Source: Zelonia costaricensis
Taxonomy: Eukaryota; Euglenozoa; Kinetoplastea; Trypanosomatida; Trypanosomatidae
NCBI GenBank assembly: GCA_030849075.1
Contig: JASAOO010003486.1
Location: 1 to 64,000, forward strand
Length of the DNA: 64,000 nt
Direction: 5' to 3'
The notes under the pieces were generated by a model that was not told where the DNA came from, ran no database searches, and was given only the letters and a program-made list of their open reading frames with translations. Both the position numbers and the translations under genes were made by a program. This document shows positions 31,391-40,991 of this stretch, one piece after another (positions within the stretch are counted from its first letter, which is position 1; every line of letters starts with the position of its first letter).

Positions 31391-34300
31391 TCACTGCCCG
31401 ACCGGGGCACCGCGACCGCCACGCCCACGCCCGCGAGGACCGGGGTAACGGCGCTGCCCTCCCCTGCCCCCGCGCTGGGCATTCGCGTCCCCCATGCCCC
31501 CGCGCCGCGGTGGCTCGAGGGTGTCGTGCATGCCGGAGTCAGCGGTGAGAGACGCCGCTAGCTCGGCCTGCTGCCAGTTCATCTGCCCCAGCTGGCGATT
31601 GCCGTGGAAGGAGTCAGGATCGGGGTCGTCCCAGAGGTCCGCCGCGTCGCGGGCACCTCCGCGGCCGCCGCCACCGCCGCCGCGGTAGTTGGGCCGCCGC
31701 CCGAAACGGGCATCCAGCATCTCCTGCATCGGGTCCTCGTGCTGCGGCGGCTCCGGTGCGCGGCCGCGACCTCGTCCCGCAACGGCCTCCCCTCCGCCGT
31801 GCCCGCCACGGCGCCTGCCACGCTCCCCGGCGCCGTCGACGTTCCTCTCCCCACCGCCGGCGCGACTTCCGCCCCCGCCGCCGCCACCGCCGGTGCTGCC
31901 GTTACCGGGGCCACCGTTTCCGCCGGGCCCTGCGGCCTCGACGGCCCCTCCATCGCCGCCGCGCGCGGCCGCCCGCCCGCGCCGGCGCGCCGTTCCACGC
32001 CCGCGTACGCCACGACTGCCGCCGCCCCGCGCCTCGCCGCCTCGCTCGTCGTGTGCGGGGGCCTCTCGGTGGTGTCGACCGCGGTCGCGCTGCGATGCCT
32101 CTTGTGGGCCGTCGGTGGGTGCCGAGTAGAAGTGGTCCTCCGGGTCGTCGCGTGGCGGCGGGCTCGGTGGCGCCGGGTTCTCGCGGCGCGGCCCAGGTGT
32201 GTGCTGAATCGGCATCGGCGAAGCGATGGGCGGCGAGACGATGCGCACGCTCGGGCTCGGGCTGCCGGTTGTCTTGCGGAAGAGAATCTTGGAGAGGTGC
32301 ACGGCCTCATTGTACACACGGTGCGTTTGCTCATAGTGCTCGACAATGCGCTGCAGCACCTCCTCGACACGCTCGCTGATGATCGTCTCGGCCACCTGCG
32401 TGTTCTCCCAACACAGGTAGGTGAGTGCCTTGAGGGCGTGCACGATCAGCTTCTCCGTCGCCAGGTGCGTCCGCATTGCATTCACAATGAGCGGGATGGC
32501 GCCGGCGTCGGCGAGGAGCTGGCGGTTGTTCTCTGAGTTAAAGGCGAACTGGGATATGGCACGGCACGTCGACTTCTGCAGCAAAGCGTTGTTGCTGTGC
32601 GCCCGCATCGCCTTCAAGATCTCAGGAATCGCGTCCACTGCGACACGCTCCTTGATCTCCGTGTTCCACGCCAGAGTGCCGAGCACAGAGCACCCAAGCT
32701 CTAGCATGCGCAGGCGCTCAAAGTTGTCCATGGCGTGAATCACACACTGCACGCCGCCAAGCTCGAAGATCTGCTGCTGGGCAACGGTATTGTCAAAGGC
32801 CAAAGCGCTGAGGCCACCGCACGCGTTGAGCTGCACCTTGGGGCTCGACTTGTGTGTCCGCATCGCCGTGAGCAGCAGCGCCACGCCGCTGAGGCGTGTC
32901 ACGGCGCGGTTAAGATCGCTGTGCTCGTACGCGAGGTGTGCCAGGGCGTTGCACGCCTCCTGCTGCACCAGCTGAATGTGCGGAAAGCGCTTCATTGCCG
33001 CAATCACGGAGTCGGCGCCGAGTAGCTCGTACAGGCGATCCTTGTTGGACGGCGACACGAGAGAGAGCGTGACGATCGCGCGGCACGCCTCCTCCTGCAC
33101 CTCGCTGATGTTCTCGTGCCGCCGCATGGCAGCCACGATTTGGTCAAGCGCCGCTACCGAGTCGGCAAGAGAGACGTTGCTGATGTTGGCCAGTGCGCGG
33201 CAGGCGTGCTCCTGCACCTCATGGTTGTTAGGGTGGTTGCGCATGGCATCTACCACAACTTTGTAGCCGTGGTTTGCCGTAATCTGTGCCGCGTTGTCCT
33301 CGTTCGTCCACGACAGGTACGACAGCGCCACGCACCCGTGCATCTGCGCCCGGTCGTAGTTGGGGTGCTGCTCCATGCCGCGGATGATGAGCGGAATTAC
33401 ACCCTTCGCGCTCATCTCGTCCCGGTACCGCTCGCAGTTGAACGCGACCTGCGCCAGTGCCCGGCATGCGTTTTTCACGAGACCCGAGCTCATGTAGTGC
33501 TCCTCCAACGCCTTCATGATGACCTGCACGCCACCCAGCCGCACCACGTCCGCCTTGAGGTCGCTGTTCCAGCACATGGTCCCGATGGCAAGGCAGCCGT
33601 TCTCTTGCAGCCGCGCCTTCTTGCCACGCCGCATGGAGTCAAGGATCAGAGCAACCCCGCCGTTGTCAACAATGACCTGCTGGCCAGCCTGGTTGTTGAA
33701 CGTGAGTCCGGAGAGCGCGGCGCAGGCGGACATGAGCAGGTCCTCGTTTCCAGGAAACTTGCGCATCGCGTTGAGAACGAGCACCAGGCCGCCCGACTCG
33801 GTAATGCTGGCTGTGATGGTTTCAGAGTCGAAGGAGAGGTACGACAAGAGACTGCACACCTCCTCCTGGATAGCGGCGTTGTTTTGATACACCCGCATCA
33901 TCTCCAGCACACGCGGCACACAGCCGGTGGTGTAGATCTTCGTCTTCATCTCCTTGACGTTGATCGCGACACCGCAGAGGAAGTGAATGCACTCGAGCAC
34001 GACCAGCTCCGACTTGGTGTTGCTGAACAAGGACGAGACGCAGTCCCAGTCGATGAACTGTGACCGCGGCAGGTTGCTGAAGATGCGCAGCACGTGTCCA
34101 CATAGCATCTCCGACTGCTGGTACCGGGCGAGAGCGTCGGCGAGGTACATCATGACAGGTGAGTCGGCGTCGACCATGCCCGCTGCGCCAGAGCTCGTCA
34201 CGTTTGCCATGATGCGTGCCACATACGTCGTGATTTCCTCATCCCCGATGTGCTCGTGCAGGACGCCCTCGAGGGCGGCAACGCCCTTGGCGTCGACAAA

Positions 34301-34912
34301 CTCCTGGCTCGCCGGAAGAAAGCGGTCGGGCAGCTCCCTGTAGTAGGACGTGAACTCTGCCAACGCCCGCGTAGCAACGCGGACAATCGTGGCGTCGGCG
34401 CCGTGGCCCTGCAGCACGTTCGTCAGCTGCGTGATGCCGTCACCGATGTCGTACAGGTTGAAGTGGGAGAGAAGGGTGGCCGCAGCGAGCACGCTCCGGC
34501 GGTTGTGTGGATTGTTGCGCAGCGTCTCCACCGCCACCTTCGGCACCTCGAACTCCGAGAAAAGAGAAACGGTAAAGTCGTCAGTGCAGTAATAGTGAAT
34601 GAGGGCGCACACCCAGCGCGCGAACTCGGGCCAGTTGGAATGCTGCCGTGCAACACCAACCACGTTCTCCACCATCGCCTCCACCTCGTCAGGGGAGAGT
34701 TGCGAAGACACACATGTCTTCAGCAGCAGCGTAGCGTTTTGAGCGGCACTGCTCTCGGTGGAAGTTTGCAGGCGGTTCTGCAAAACCGTGACGCGCTTAG
34801 CTGGGTCCGGCACCTGGGCGCACAAAATGGTGTACTCTGGCGTGTCGGCAGCTTTTACAGTGAGCTGCTGCATGGGGGTTCCACGCACCAGCTGGTCGAA
34901 GACGTCCTCCAT
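31391..34912 (-). CDS. armadillo-repeat protein with Gly/Arg-rich C-terminal tail
   Basis: The 1173-residue protein is built of tandem helical ARM repeats from about residue 90 to 870. They are recognisable by recurring blocks such as ENGCLAIGTMCWN, NACRALAQVAFN, HGCVALSYLSW, HACRALANIS and NACGGLSALAF at about 42-residue spacing. Such solenoids are protein-binding scaffolds. The last 290 residues are disordered: a Pro-rich linker, then long Gly/Arg-rich RGG-like stretches (RGGGGGGRGG, RGRGRGGRG). That tail suggests RNA binding or arginine methylation, but this is inference. The ARM region alone would also fit a flagellar or cytoskeletal scaffold. The start ATG at 34912 (MEDVFDQL) is the first in frame. 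The GC-rich tail produces long open frames on the opposite strand, which I treat as shadows. Confidence 0.85.
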   Translation of the reverse strand: MEDVFDQLVRGTPMQQLTVKAADTPEYTILCAQVPDPAKRVTVLQNRLQTSTESSAAQNATLLLKTCVSSQLSPDEVEAMVENVVGVARQHSNWPEFARWVCALIHYYCTDDFTVSLFSEFEVPKVAVETLRNNPHNRRSVLAAATLLSHFNLYDIGDGITQLTNVLQGHGADATIVRVATRALAEFTSYYRELPDRFLPASQEFVDAKGVAALEGVLHEHIGDEEITTYVARIMANVTSSGAAGMVDADSPVMMYLADALARYQQSEMLCGHVLRIFSNLPRSQFIDWDCVSSLFSNTKSELVVLECIHFLCGVAINVKEMKTKIYTTGCVPRVLEMMRVYQNNAAIQEEVCSLLSYLSFDSETITASITESGGLVLVLNAMRKFPGNEDLLMSACAALSGLTFNNQAGQQVIVDNGGVALILDSMRRGKKARLQENGCLAIGTMCWNSDLKADVVRLGGVQVIMKALEEHYMSSGLVKNACRALAQVAFNCERYRDEMSAKGVIPLIIRGMEQHPNYDRAQMHGCVALSYLSWTNEDNAAQITANHGYKVVVDAMRNHPNNHEVQEHACRALANISNVSLADSVAALDQIVAAMRRHENISEVQEEACRAIVTLSLVSPSNKDRLYELLGADSVIAAMKRFPHIQLVQQEACNALAHLAYEHSDLNRAVTRLSGVALLLTAMRTHKSSPKVQLNACGGLSALAFDNTVAQQQIFELGGVQCVIHAMDNFERLRMLELGCSVLGTLAWNTEIKERVAVDAIPEILKAMRAHSNNALLQKSTCRAISQFAFNSENNRQLLADAGAIPLIVNAMRTHLATEKLIVHALKALTYLCWENTQVAETIISERVEEVLQRIVEHYEQTHRVYNEAVHLSKILFRKTTGSPSPSVRIVSPPIASPMPIQHTPGPRRENPAPPSPPPRDDPEDHFYSAPTDGPQEASQRDRGRHHREAPAHDERGGEARGGGSRGVRGRGTARRRGRAAARGGDGGAVEAAGPGGNGGPGNGSTGGGGGGGGSRAGGGERNVDGAGERGRRRGGHGGGEAVAGRGRGRAPEPPQHEDPMQEMLDARFGRRPNYRGGGGGGRGGARDAADLWDDPDPDSFHGNRQLGQMNWQQAELAASLTADSGMHDTLEPPRRGGMGDANAQRGGRGGQRRYPGPRGRGRGGRGAPVGQ

Positions 34913-35630
34913 CGCGCCGCCGCCGTCGTCGTTCGGTTCAGCCTTGTGTTCGCCAACACGTCGCAGTGAGAAGCGCTAGCTACAACTCACACCCGCAAGA
35001 CGGCTGGAGGAGCCACGCCGTAGATCCACAGAACTCGCGCGACGGAACGCACGCACGATGGTTTCTGGAGAAGAGGATGAAGGGTACCCTTTTTTTTAGG
35101 AAGGATTTGGTGCTGCTTCCCTGCCGCTGCTTGCCGCCCCCCACACTTCCGAGTTTGTGTGCGCCTGCTGCGTGAGCAATCCCCTTTTTCTTTTTGCCGA
35201 ACTCTCTGCCGTGTGCGTTGCTGCCTCGGTAAACTGACTTGGGTGCTACGTCTGCAACGGAAAACAAACTAGAAGAAGAAACGAAACAAGGCGGAGGTTG
35301 TGGTGAGAGATACAGGAGTGCGCGTGCTGCGGCGTGGGGTGTTGCGCAGGTGAAACAAGCGCCTGGCGTAAATGAGGACAACTATAGAGTGTTCCAATTT
35401 CCTTCGCACTGCTCCATACCGCAGACGGGCGCGGGTTGTTGCAGACACGGGCAAGCAACAGAGAAACGAGAGGGGCAAAGAAGAAGCGGTACAGGATGGG
35501 AGTCATGTCTTGCAGGGGGACACGGGCCGCACTAACAGGGTAACGCGGTCTCACCGTGGTCGCGTAGAAAGGAGAAACACGCGCACAGGAGGAGGCAAAA
35601 AGCAGCGACAATCTTGCATCGAGGCGCCGC
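34913..35630. other. intergenic spacer
   Basis: Leader of the armadillo-repeat gene plus spacer. It has T runs near 35090 and 35187. No gene is seen. Confidence 0.5.
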
Positions 35631-35775
35631 CTACATGATCAATCGCTCTGCGACGTCGGCCTCGGTTGCGCGCGAGTAGTTCATCATAAAGCGCAGTGCC
35701 TCCGTGATTTCGCTTAGTTTTCTTCTTTTTGAAGTCGGCCGCGAGTAAAGTGAGCGCCAGTGACTCGTAGTTCAT
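35631..35775 (-). pseudogene. tiny frame-broken ORF (about 47 residues), unknown
   Basis: Two coherent halves lie in different frames. From the ATG at 35775 the first frame reads MNYESLALTLLAADFKKKK. After the A-rich tract near 35712-35728 the +1 frame reads LSEITEALRFMMNYSRATEA and on through AERLIM to TAG at 35631-35633. Third positions are mostly G/C in the first frame before the tract (about 14 of 18) and in the +1 frame after it (about 17 of 23), but poor if the first frame is continued. Directly upstream the coding strand reads a pyrimidine tract then AG one base before the ATG, a good trans-splice acceptor. The total of 145 nt is one base over a multiple of three. It may be a real microprotein with a sequencing or assembly indel, a pseudogene, or a +1 frameshift. 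No family is recognised. Confidence 0.45.
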
Positions 35776-35776
35776 G

Positions 35777-35795
35777 CTGGAAAAAGTCAAGAAAC
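35777..35795 (-). promoter_or_regulatory. candidate trans-splice acceptor for the frame-broken ORF
   Basis: On the minus strand a pyrimidine-rich stretch (TTTCTTGACTTTTTCC) ends in AG at 35777-35778, one base before the ATG at 35775. This is the expected acceptor geometry, though an extremely short leader. Confidence 0.4.
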
Positions 35796-36119
35796 GTTGG
35801 TGCCCACCCTGTGGTGTGTAAACGGGTGTACAGGCGGGAGTACCACCGGCCCCGTGGTGCGCTTGCCGCCGTGCCGCGCTGAATAGTTGGAGCTCGCGAA
35901 ACAACAGACCGGCAGGTCCGGGAGAGTGAGAAAAGGAGAAAGAGCAAGGCAAAAGCGAAGGAAGCACTTCAAAAAAGAACCGGTAGCCCTCCCCATGAAG
36001 GGACCGTCTTTGGTTTGCTCTTGCTGCAGAGAAAGCACGTACCCGCGCCGCGCACGCCTAGAGAACTCCCTCATGCCTCCGGCGATCAGGTGGGCGGAAA
36101 GAAAAGCGCTTGCTCTGCC
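35796..36119. other. intergenic spacer
   Basis: 3' side of the DJ-1 family gene. It contains a purine-rich patch (35926-35975) that is polypyrimidine in the transcript. No gene is seen. Confidence 0.5.
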
Positions 36120-36722
36120 TCACTGCGCCACGGCGTGAATCGCGCGCACGTCGTCCATCTCCTTCATCTGGTCCACGAGCATCGCCTTCGCCATCCGCTC
36201 GGCCAGGTCGGGGGACTTGAGGATTGCGACAGCGGCAAGCCCAAAAAAGATGGCGGTGCCGGGGCCGCGGCTGGTGAGGCAGTTGCCGCTCTTGACGACA
36301 GCACTTGTCGAGTACTTGACCGAGGACGGCAGCTTGTTCTCAAAGCTGGGGTAGCACGTCGCCGTTTCCACGTCGTCCAGCAGACCCATCGGACCGAGCG
36401 CGACGGCAGGGGCGGCGCAGATGGCGCCGTACAGCTTTTTCTCGGCGCACACCTCCTGCAGAATCTTCTTGAGCGCCTCGCTGTTGGCCAGGTTCACCGC
36501 ACCCGGCATACCGCCGGGCAGCAGCACGGCGTCGTAGTCCCTGGCAGAAACATCGCCAATCAGGGCGTCGCACTCCACCCGCGTGCCGTGTGCCAGGGTG
36601 ATGTGCTTCGACTCCATGGCAGAAGCGAGGGTAACCTTGATCGCCGCGCGCGAGAGGACATCGGTGGTGCTGATCAGCTCGATGTCCTCCGAGTAGTCAG
36701 CAGCGACCACGAGCACGTTCAT
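36120..36722 (-). CDS. DJ-1/PfpI/ThiJ family protein
   Basis: The 200-residue protein has the full DJ-1 layout: MNVLVVAADYSEDIE at the start, with Glu 15 aligned to human DJ-1 Glu18; VLLPGGMPGAVNL (about 66-78); the nucleophile elbow AICAAPA with Cys 102, equivalent to Cys106; and LTSRGPGTAIFFGLA near 150. The length is near the family's usual 190. Members act as glyoxalases, deglycases or chaperones and respond to oxidative stress through the sensitive cysteine; which activity applies here cannot be told from sequence. No targeting signal is seen, so it is probably cytosolic. The first ATG is used and begins exactly at strand 1 of the fold. Confidence 0.92.
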   Translation of the reverse strand: MNVLVVAADYSEDIELISTTDVLSRAAIKVTLASAMESKHITLAHGTRVECDALIGDVSARDYDAVLLPGGMPGAVNLANSEALKKILQEVCAEKKLYGAICAAPAVALGPMGLLDDVETATCYPSFENKLPSSVKYSTSAVVKSGNCLTSRGPGTAIFFGLAAVAILKSPDLAERMAKAMLVDQMKEMDDVRAIHAVAQ

Positions 36723-37260
36723 GGTAGGCGGTAGAAGAGGTTTAGGCGAAAAACGACAGTGAGGCTCAGCGCGAGAACGCTGGGATTTCTACACGGCGGA
36801 GATCTAGTGGTGGCGGCGAGGTGGTACCCGGGTGGTTGTACGTGTTGTCTGGCGGAGTGGGGGAGGGGGGGCTTGGTGTCGGAGAGGCGAACTCTGCGTG
36901 TGCGCAAGACGAGGGGGATGAGCCGGCAAGAGCGCCAGTGAAGGTTGGCATCACGAGGAAAAGAGAAAAGTACAACGCACGAAGCACCTCAGGGAGTTTT
37001 ACAGTGCGAGCGCTCACGTGTTGGCTCACACGCACGCCACGAGAGATCGGCGCCTCCCGCTGTCACGCTTATCAGCCCAAGGCTGTATCTTTAGGCACAA
37101 TTACGCATAGGCGCGCGTGCGCTGACATACCCCCGAGCGTGCTTCTGACGTTGCGGTGGGTCCTTTCTGAGCTTCAGGGCCAGCGCTTTGTCAACCATAT
37201 TTGAAGACTTGCAAAGGAAGTGCATTCCTTTCACTGGCGTCTGTGAATCCGCAGCATCGC
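36723..37260. other. intergenic spacer
   Basis: Spacer between the OB-fold candidate stop and the DJ-1 family start. No gene or strong repeat is seen. Confidence 0.5.
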
Positions 37261-38112
37261 TCAGGCTGCTAGGTTAGAGAGAAGCACGGTTATGTTGCCA
37301 CCGGCAGGCAGCACGTAAACACAGCACGAACGCTGCTCCTCGCCAGACCCTGCCAGCGGCGCCAAGTGACCCAGCACGTGAACGATGTCGCCAACCTTGA
37401 CACTCTCCTTGGCAAACGTCGACAACGAGGCCCCGATAGCGCGGACCGCGACGTGCATGGACGCGGGCGCCTGCAAAAACGGAACATCGTACCGCACAGT
37501 GAACTCGACACAGCGCGTTGCTTCGCGCGCGCCAGGAAGCACCACGTCCACGTCAAGTGGCGACTTCGTGACGGCAGCCACGAGAGTGATCACGGCAGAG
37601 CAGCCTGAGTGACGCAGGACTGGCACGCTGTCAAGCTCGGCCTTGCTGCTCTCGAGTGGCGTGAACTCCTGCGGCGACTTTTCCTGCGTCAACTCGGCGG
37701 AAGACAAGAAAGTCTTGGCAGCCATGGTGGGAACATACCGTGTCTGCGCCTCGGCAGCGGTCGCCCGCTGACCCTCGTTGACCAGCGCGCTGAGCTCCTC
37801 AGTCGCATCCTTCAGCTGCCGTTGCAGCCGCTTTTGCTTTGCCGCCTCCAGCTTCACCTTTGGGTCTGCGGCCGACTCCGTGGAGCCAGGCGAGCTGCTG
37901 CGCTGCTCTGCGCCAGTGGGCTCGACACCCTTGACGAGGTGGCGCTTTTCAGAGTAGGCAGAGGTGTCGCAGTTCGCGATTTCCTCGAACACGGCGCCAA
38001 GTGGGTCGCCGTCGAGTGATGTGTCCTTGGCCGAGAGCAGTGCGCGTGTACTTCTCCGGCGAAGCCATGATGCCCCGACGTTGCTTCCTCGAAAGCGTCG
38101 AAGCAACGGCAT
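37261..38112 (-). CDS. putative mitochondrial protein with possible OB-fold
   Basis: The 283-residue protein has a basic N-terminus (MPLLRRFRGSNVGASWLRRRS) that looks like a mitochondrial presequence. A charged coiled-coil-like segment (about 84-115) follows, then a C-terminal beta-rich domain (about 168-283). The last part, with VKVGDIVHVLGHLA followed by VYVLPAGGNITVLL, resembles the end of single-strand-binding OB-folds, where a GD-hydrophobic-G strand precedes the closing strands. A mitochondrial nucleic-acid-binding role, for instance in editing or kinetoplast DNA metabolism, is inferred weakly. The ATG at 38112 is used because the frame upstream encodes His/Thr/Pro repeats from a GT/GGGT microsatellite. 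Confidence 0.6.
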   Translation of the reverse strand: MPLLRRFRGSNVGASWLRRRSTRALLSAKDTSLDGDPLGAVFEEIANCDTSAYSEKRHLVKGVEPTGAEQRSSSPGSTESAADPKVKLEAAKQKRLQRQLKDATEELSALVNEGQRATAAEAQTRYVPTMAAKTFLSSAELTQEKSPQEFTPLESSKAELDSVPVLRHSGCSAVITLVAAVTKSPLDVDVVLPGAREATRCVEFTVRYDVPFLQAPASMHVAVRAIGASLSTFAKESVKVGDIVHVLGHLAPLAGSGEEQRSCCVYVLPAGGNITVLLSNLAA

Positions 38113-38599
38113 TGCCGTGTCTTTTGTTTGTGTGTGTGTGTGGGTGGGTGTGTGGGTGGGTGTGTGGGTGTGTTTGTGTTGCCATGAAGAGCTTGATGGG
38201 GAGGAGCAAGAAGTGGAAACAGCAGACGTGGAGTCACGAGCGGGAAACAAAAAAAAGCGCCGCTTCAGAGTCGTTTACTTCGTGGTCGCATTCGCTTTGC
38301 TGTCAATCCTGACAAAGAGGCTTTTTTTCATCGCGCTTGTGTGCCGAGCCACCGGCGCCGGTCGTGGAAGGCATGGTGAGTGGCGCCTGCACCCAGCCTC
38401 AGTTCCGCATTTTCGGCATTCCGCGAAGCGGGTAAACGCAGTGCGCCAATGCGCAGCATCGCGCGCACTTGCGCGCAGACACGCCAAGCGTTGTAGCACC
38501 TCCTCTTTGTTTCCTTTCAGGACCTTTGAGGCGGCGGCGTTGACTGGAGGTGGTGTTTGGTGTTCATGTTTGGTTTGGCAACTGTGAAAAGCACACGGG
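38113..38599. other. intergenic spacer with GT/GGGT microsatellite
   Basis: Leader of the OB-fold candidate and 3' side of the next gene. It contains the repeat described separately and no gene. Confidence 0.5.
38128..38177. repeat. GT / GGGTGGGTGTGT microsatellite with G-quadruplex potential
   Basis: A plus-strand (GT)n run passes into GGGTGGGTGTGT units. Five GGG runs within 38142-38168 satisfy the simple four-tract G-quadruplex pattern. It begins about 15 bases upstream of the OB-fold candidate's start codon, on the DNA strand opposite to the transcript sequence. Confidence 0.85.
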
Positions 38600-39115
38600 C
38601 TACTTCGGCAAGAACCCGGCTTTGACGTAGTCGAGGCGCTGTTTCTTGGTCAGCATTTGATCATCGATGAGGTCCATACGCGGCTTCGTCAGGGTGTTCA
38701 TCTCCTTGCCCACGTTCCACCGCGACGGACTGCTCAGCTCGAACACCGACGGAAACGACTTGACTCGTACCTTTCCTCCACTGGTGGCGTGTTGAAGGGT
38801 GTACACCTGCCGCTTCGACACGAAGAACTTTCCAGTCCAGTCGCCGGTGATGTAGTTTTCCTCGGGCAGAAAAAATGACTGACTTTTCGCTGTCATGTAG
38901 CTCCAGAAATACGGGGCGCTGAGGTTCATCGCGTGTGTGTTTTTAATGTGCGGCCTGCGGTGAAACGGAAACTTGCGCTGACCCCTCCGGGCAAGGTAGA
39001 AGCCAAACGTGGACTTCGCAATTTTGAGATAGCGCTTCTGGACGTCGGCCACCGCGGCATTGGCGCAACACGAGTGTGCTGCCGGCGCGACGACAGACGC
39101 ACAGCGGCGGAGCAT
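38600..39115 (-). CDS. conserved hypothetical, probably mitochondrial (ribosomal protein candidate)
   Basis: The 171-residue basic protein starts MLRRCASVVAPAAHSCCANA, a presequence-like N-terminus. The body is rich in Lys, Arg, Tyr, Phe and Trp (FYLARRGQRKFPFHRRPH, YFWSYMTAKSQSFFLPEENY, GDWTGKFFVSKRQVYTLQHA) without long hydrophobic stretches. This resembles small kinetoplastid mitoribosomal proteins, but I cannot match it to a named one. The ATG at 39115 is chosen because the frame upstream reads a Thr/His repeat from GT-rich leader (about 39166-39191). Confidence 0.6.
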   Translation of the reverse strand: MLRRCASVVAPAAHSCCANAAVADVQKRYLKIAKSTFGFYLARRGQRKFPFHRRPHIKNTHAMNLSAPYFWSYMTAKSQSFFLPEENYITGDWTGKFFVSKRQVYTLQHATSGGKVRVKSFPSVFELSSPSRWNVGKEMNTLTKPRMDLIDDQMLTKKQRLDYVKAGFLPK

Positions 39116-39433
39116 CGTCCCACAGACGAAGAAATCACCCCTGCCAATCTCTCTGCGTGCGCATGTGTGCGCATGTGTGTGTGTGTGTGTGCGTTGGTTT
39201 ATCGCGGACACGCGGCAGGTTCAAAGGGAAGGACGAGTTGTGCGGAAAAGACGGACTCCGGTGCAATCGCGCGGCTTCTTTAGGCCCCAACACTTTGCGA
39301 CAGCCGCCCGGACAGCTGCCACCTCCTATTCCTTTTTTTAATGGTCTTCATCGTTGTAGGGTGCAGACACGCAGCCCATTGTGCCCACGTGAAAGGTGAG
39401 TCAACGCAAACAGAAAGAAACTGTGGCAGGCAC
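39116..39433. other. short spacer
   Basis: Leader of the putative mitochondrial protein with a GT repeat near 39176, then the 3' side of the divergent GrpE gene. No gene is seen. Confidence 0.5.
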
Positions 39434-40051
39434 TCAAGGATCTTCACTCACTCCGACCTCCGCACGTCGCACCACAAAACCGTTCATTTCGTACCCGTGC
39501 TTGACGACCTTGGCCACACACCCCGCCGGAAGGTTTGGCGCAGAGGGAACTGTGAACAGCTTCTCCTGCTTGTCCTTGTCGAACGGAGTCCCTACCTCAG
39601 TGGCCAGCCGAGAAACACCAAATCGACGAAGTACCTTCAAGGCAACACTCTCCGTCAGCTCAATCCCCGCGAGCACCGACGCCTCGTTTGCAGGGATTGC
39701 CGTGTTCGTCTGACGGTACTCCCTTACTTTGCCTCCCACCACGTCGAGGGCATCGCACACTTCCAGCATATCAGCTGCAAACCTCTCGCAGGCTGTGGCT
39801 TGCGCCCGCTTCGCCTCCTCCCGCGCCTCCTTGCGAGTATTCTCACATGTCGCCGCGCTGTACAGGCATTCTGTGCGAAGTTTCTCAATTTGCTTCTGGC
39901 ACTCTGCCAGTTGCAACTTCAGCGACTCATGCTGTTGCAGAAGCTCGGCTGCCGGTGGCTCGGGACTGCCATTCTGCGTGCTACAATAACGGTGCGCCAC
40001 GAAGCAGAAGATCGCAAGAGGACCTGCTCGTGCCGCGATTTGTCTGCGCAT
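39434..40051 (-). CDS. divergent GrpE-like protein (paralogue of the adjacent GrpE)
   Basis: The 205-residue protein has GrpE architecture. There is a presequence-like start (MRRQIAARAGPLAI) and a long coiled-coil helix (about 38-100) containing CENTRKEAREEAKRAQ, where the canonical copy has AENARRIGREDVDKAK. Next comes FAADMLEVCDALD, the GrpE four-helix region. The C-terminal beta-wing has GTPFDKDKQEKLFTVPSAP and CVAKVVKHGYEMNGFVVRRAEVGVS. GrpE is the nucleotide-exchange factor of mitochondrial Hsp70. Compared with its neighbour the beta-wing HD.(A/I) segment is changed (DKDKQEKLF) and overall identity is low, so it is an old duplicate that may have a specialised partner. The first ATG at 40051 is used. 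Confidence 0.8.
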   Translation of the reverse strand: MRRQIAARAGPLAIFCFVAHRYCSTQNGSPEPPAAELLQQHESLKLQLAECQKQIEKLRTECLYSAATCENTRKEAREEAKRAQATACERFAADMLEVCDALDVVGGKVREYRQTNTAIPANEASVLAGIELTESVALKVLRRFGVSRLATEVGTPFDKDKQEKLFTVPSAPNLPAGCVAKVVKHGYEMNGFVVRRAEVGVSEDP

Positions 40052-40991
40052 GTGCTTCTTGCGAGTAAGCTCTGTGATGTCTGCGAAAATGATACAGCGG
40101 GAAGTAGGCGACGCTCAAAGAGCATTAAGTGTCGCTCGCAGTGAGAGAAAAAATGGACAGTAGAGATGCATATTTGTCACACCTGCGACACGGCACGGGT
40201 GTTCACGCTTCGAGTGAGGCTGCGAGACTCTCGGCTTGTAGACCCCCTCATGCCCGCACACAGCAGCAGCACGTGAAATGGCGGCGATGCCACACCACAA
40301 TCTCTGTAGGTGGCTGGCGTAGCGACGCAGTGGCGCGCAAGCAGAAATGCGTTTTGTTCCGTCTTCAATATAGATCGTGCACGTTTATACTACCCTCACC
40401 AGGATTCCGAATCTGCTCTTGAAAGAGATGACACTGACACGCACAAGGGACAAGTAAATTATGTGACTAGCAACAAAACCTGAATGAGCGGGAGAAAACG
40501 GCACGATCGTTGACACCACACCAGCAGCGCGGATGCACCCTCTGCTCTGTTATCTGGTAAAGGCACAACGCAAGCGGTCAGCGCTTCAGCAGCTCTGCTG
40601 CGCGGTACAAAACACGTGCACTGACGCTCGCGATGCACCGAGCCGTTGTGCCACCTCTCGCAATTGCAGGTGCTCTGACCGGTGGAAGGAGAAGGCAACG
40701 CGGAAGAAAATGCCGTCACATGGACATCTTTGCCGGAAGTCTGAGCCTTCGTTCGAACCCAAGCCCACTACGGCCCAAACAACAGAGAAAAAAAGAGCAG
40801 CTCATTTAGATCCCATTCAACCTTTGCTCAACTTACCAACCTCGTACCGTGAAAAAACACGCTTGAAAAAAAGTGCGGTCACTCAAAGAGGCTCGTGTAA
40901 GGCACACGGCGAATAACGTTTTGAAAGCAAGAAAGAACGTGTACTGGAACGTGCACTGGGGCAAGAGGAGCTTCAACCTTTTCTTTCCGTT
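40052..40991. other. spacer between the two GrpE genes
   Basis: This 0.9-kb spacer shows no obvious repeat linking it to the flanks of either GrpE gene. No gene is seen. Confidence 0.5.
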
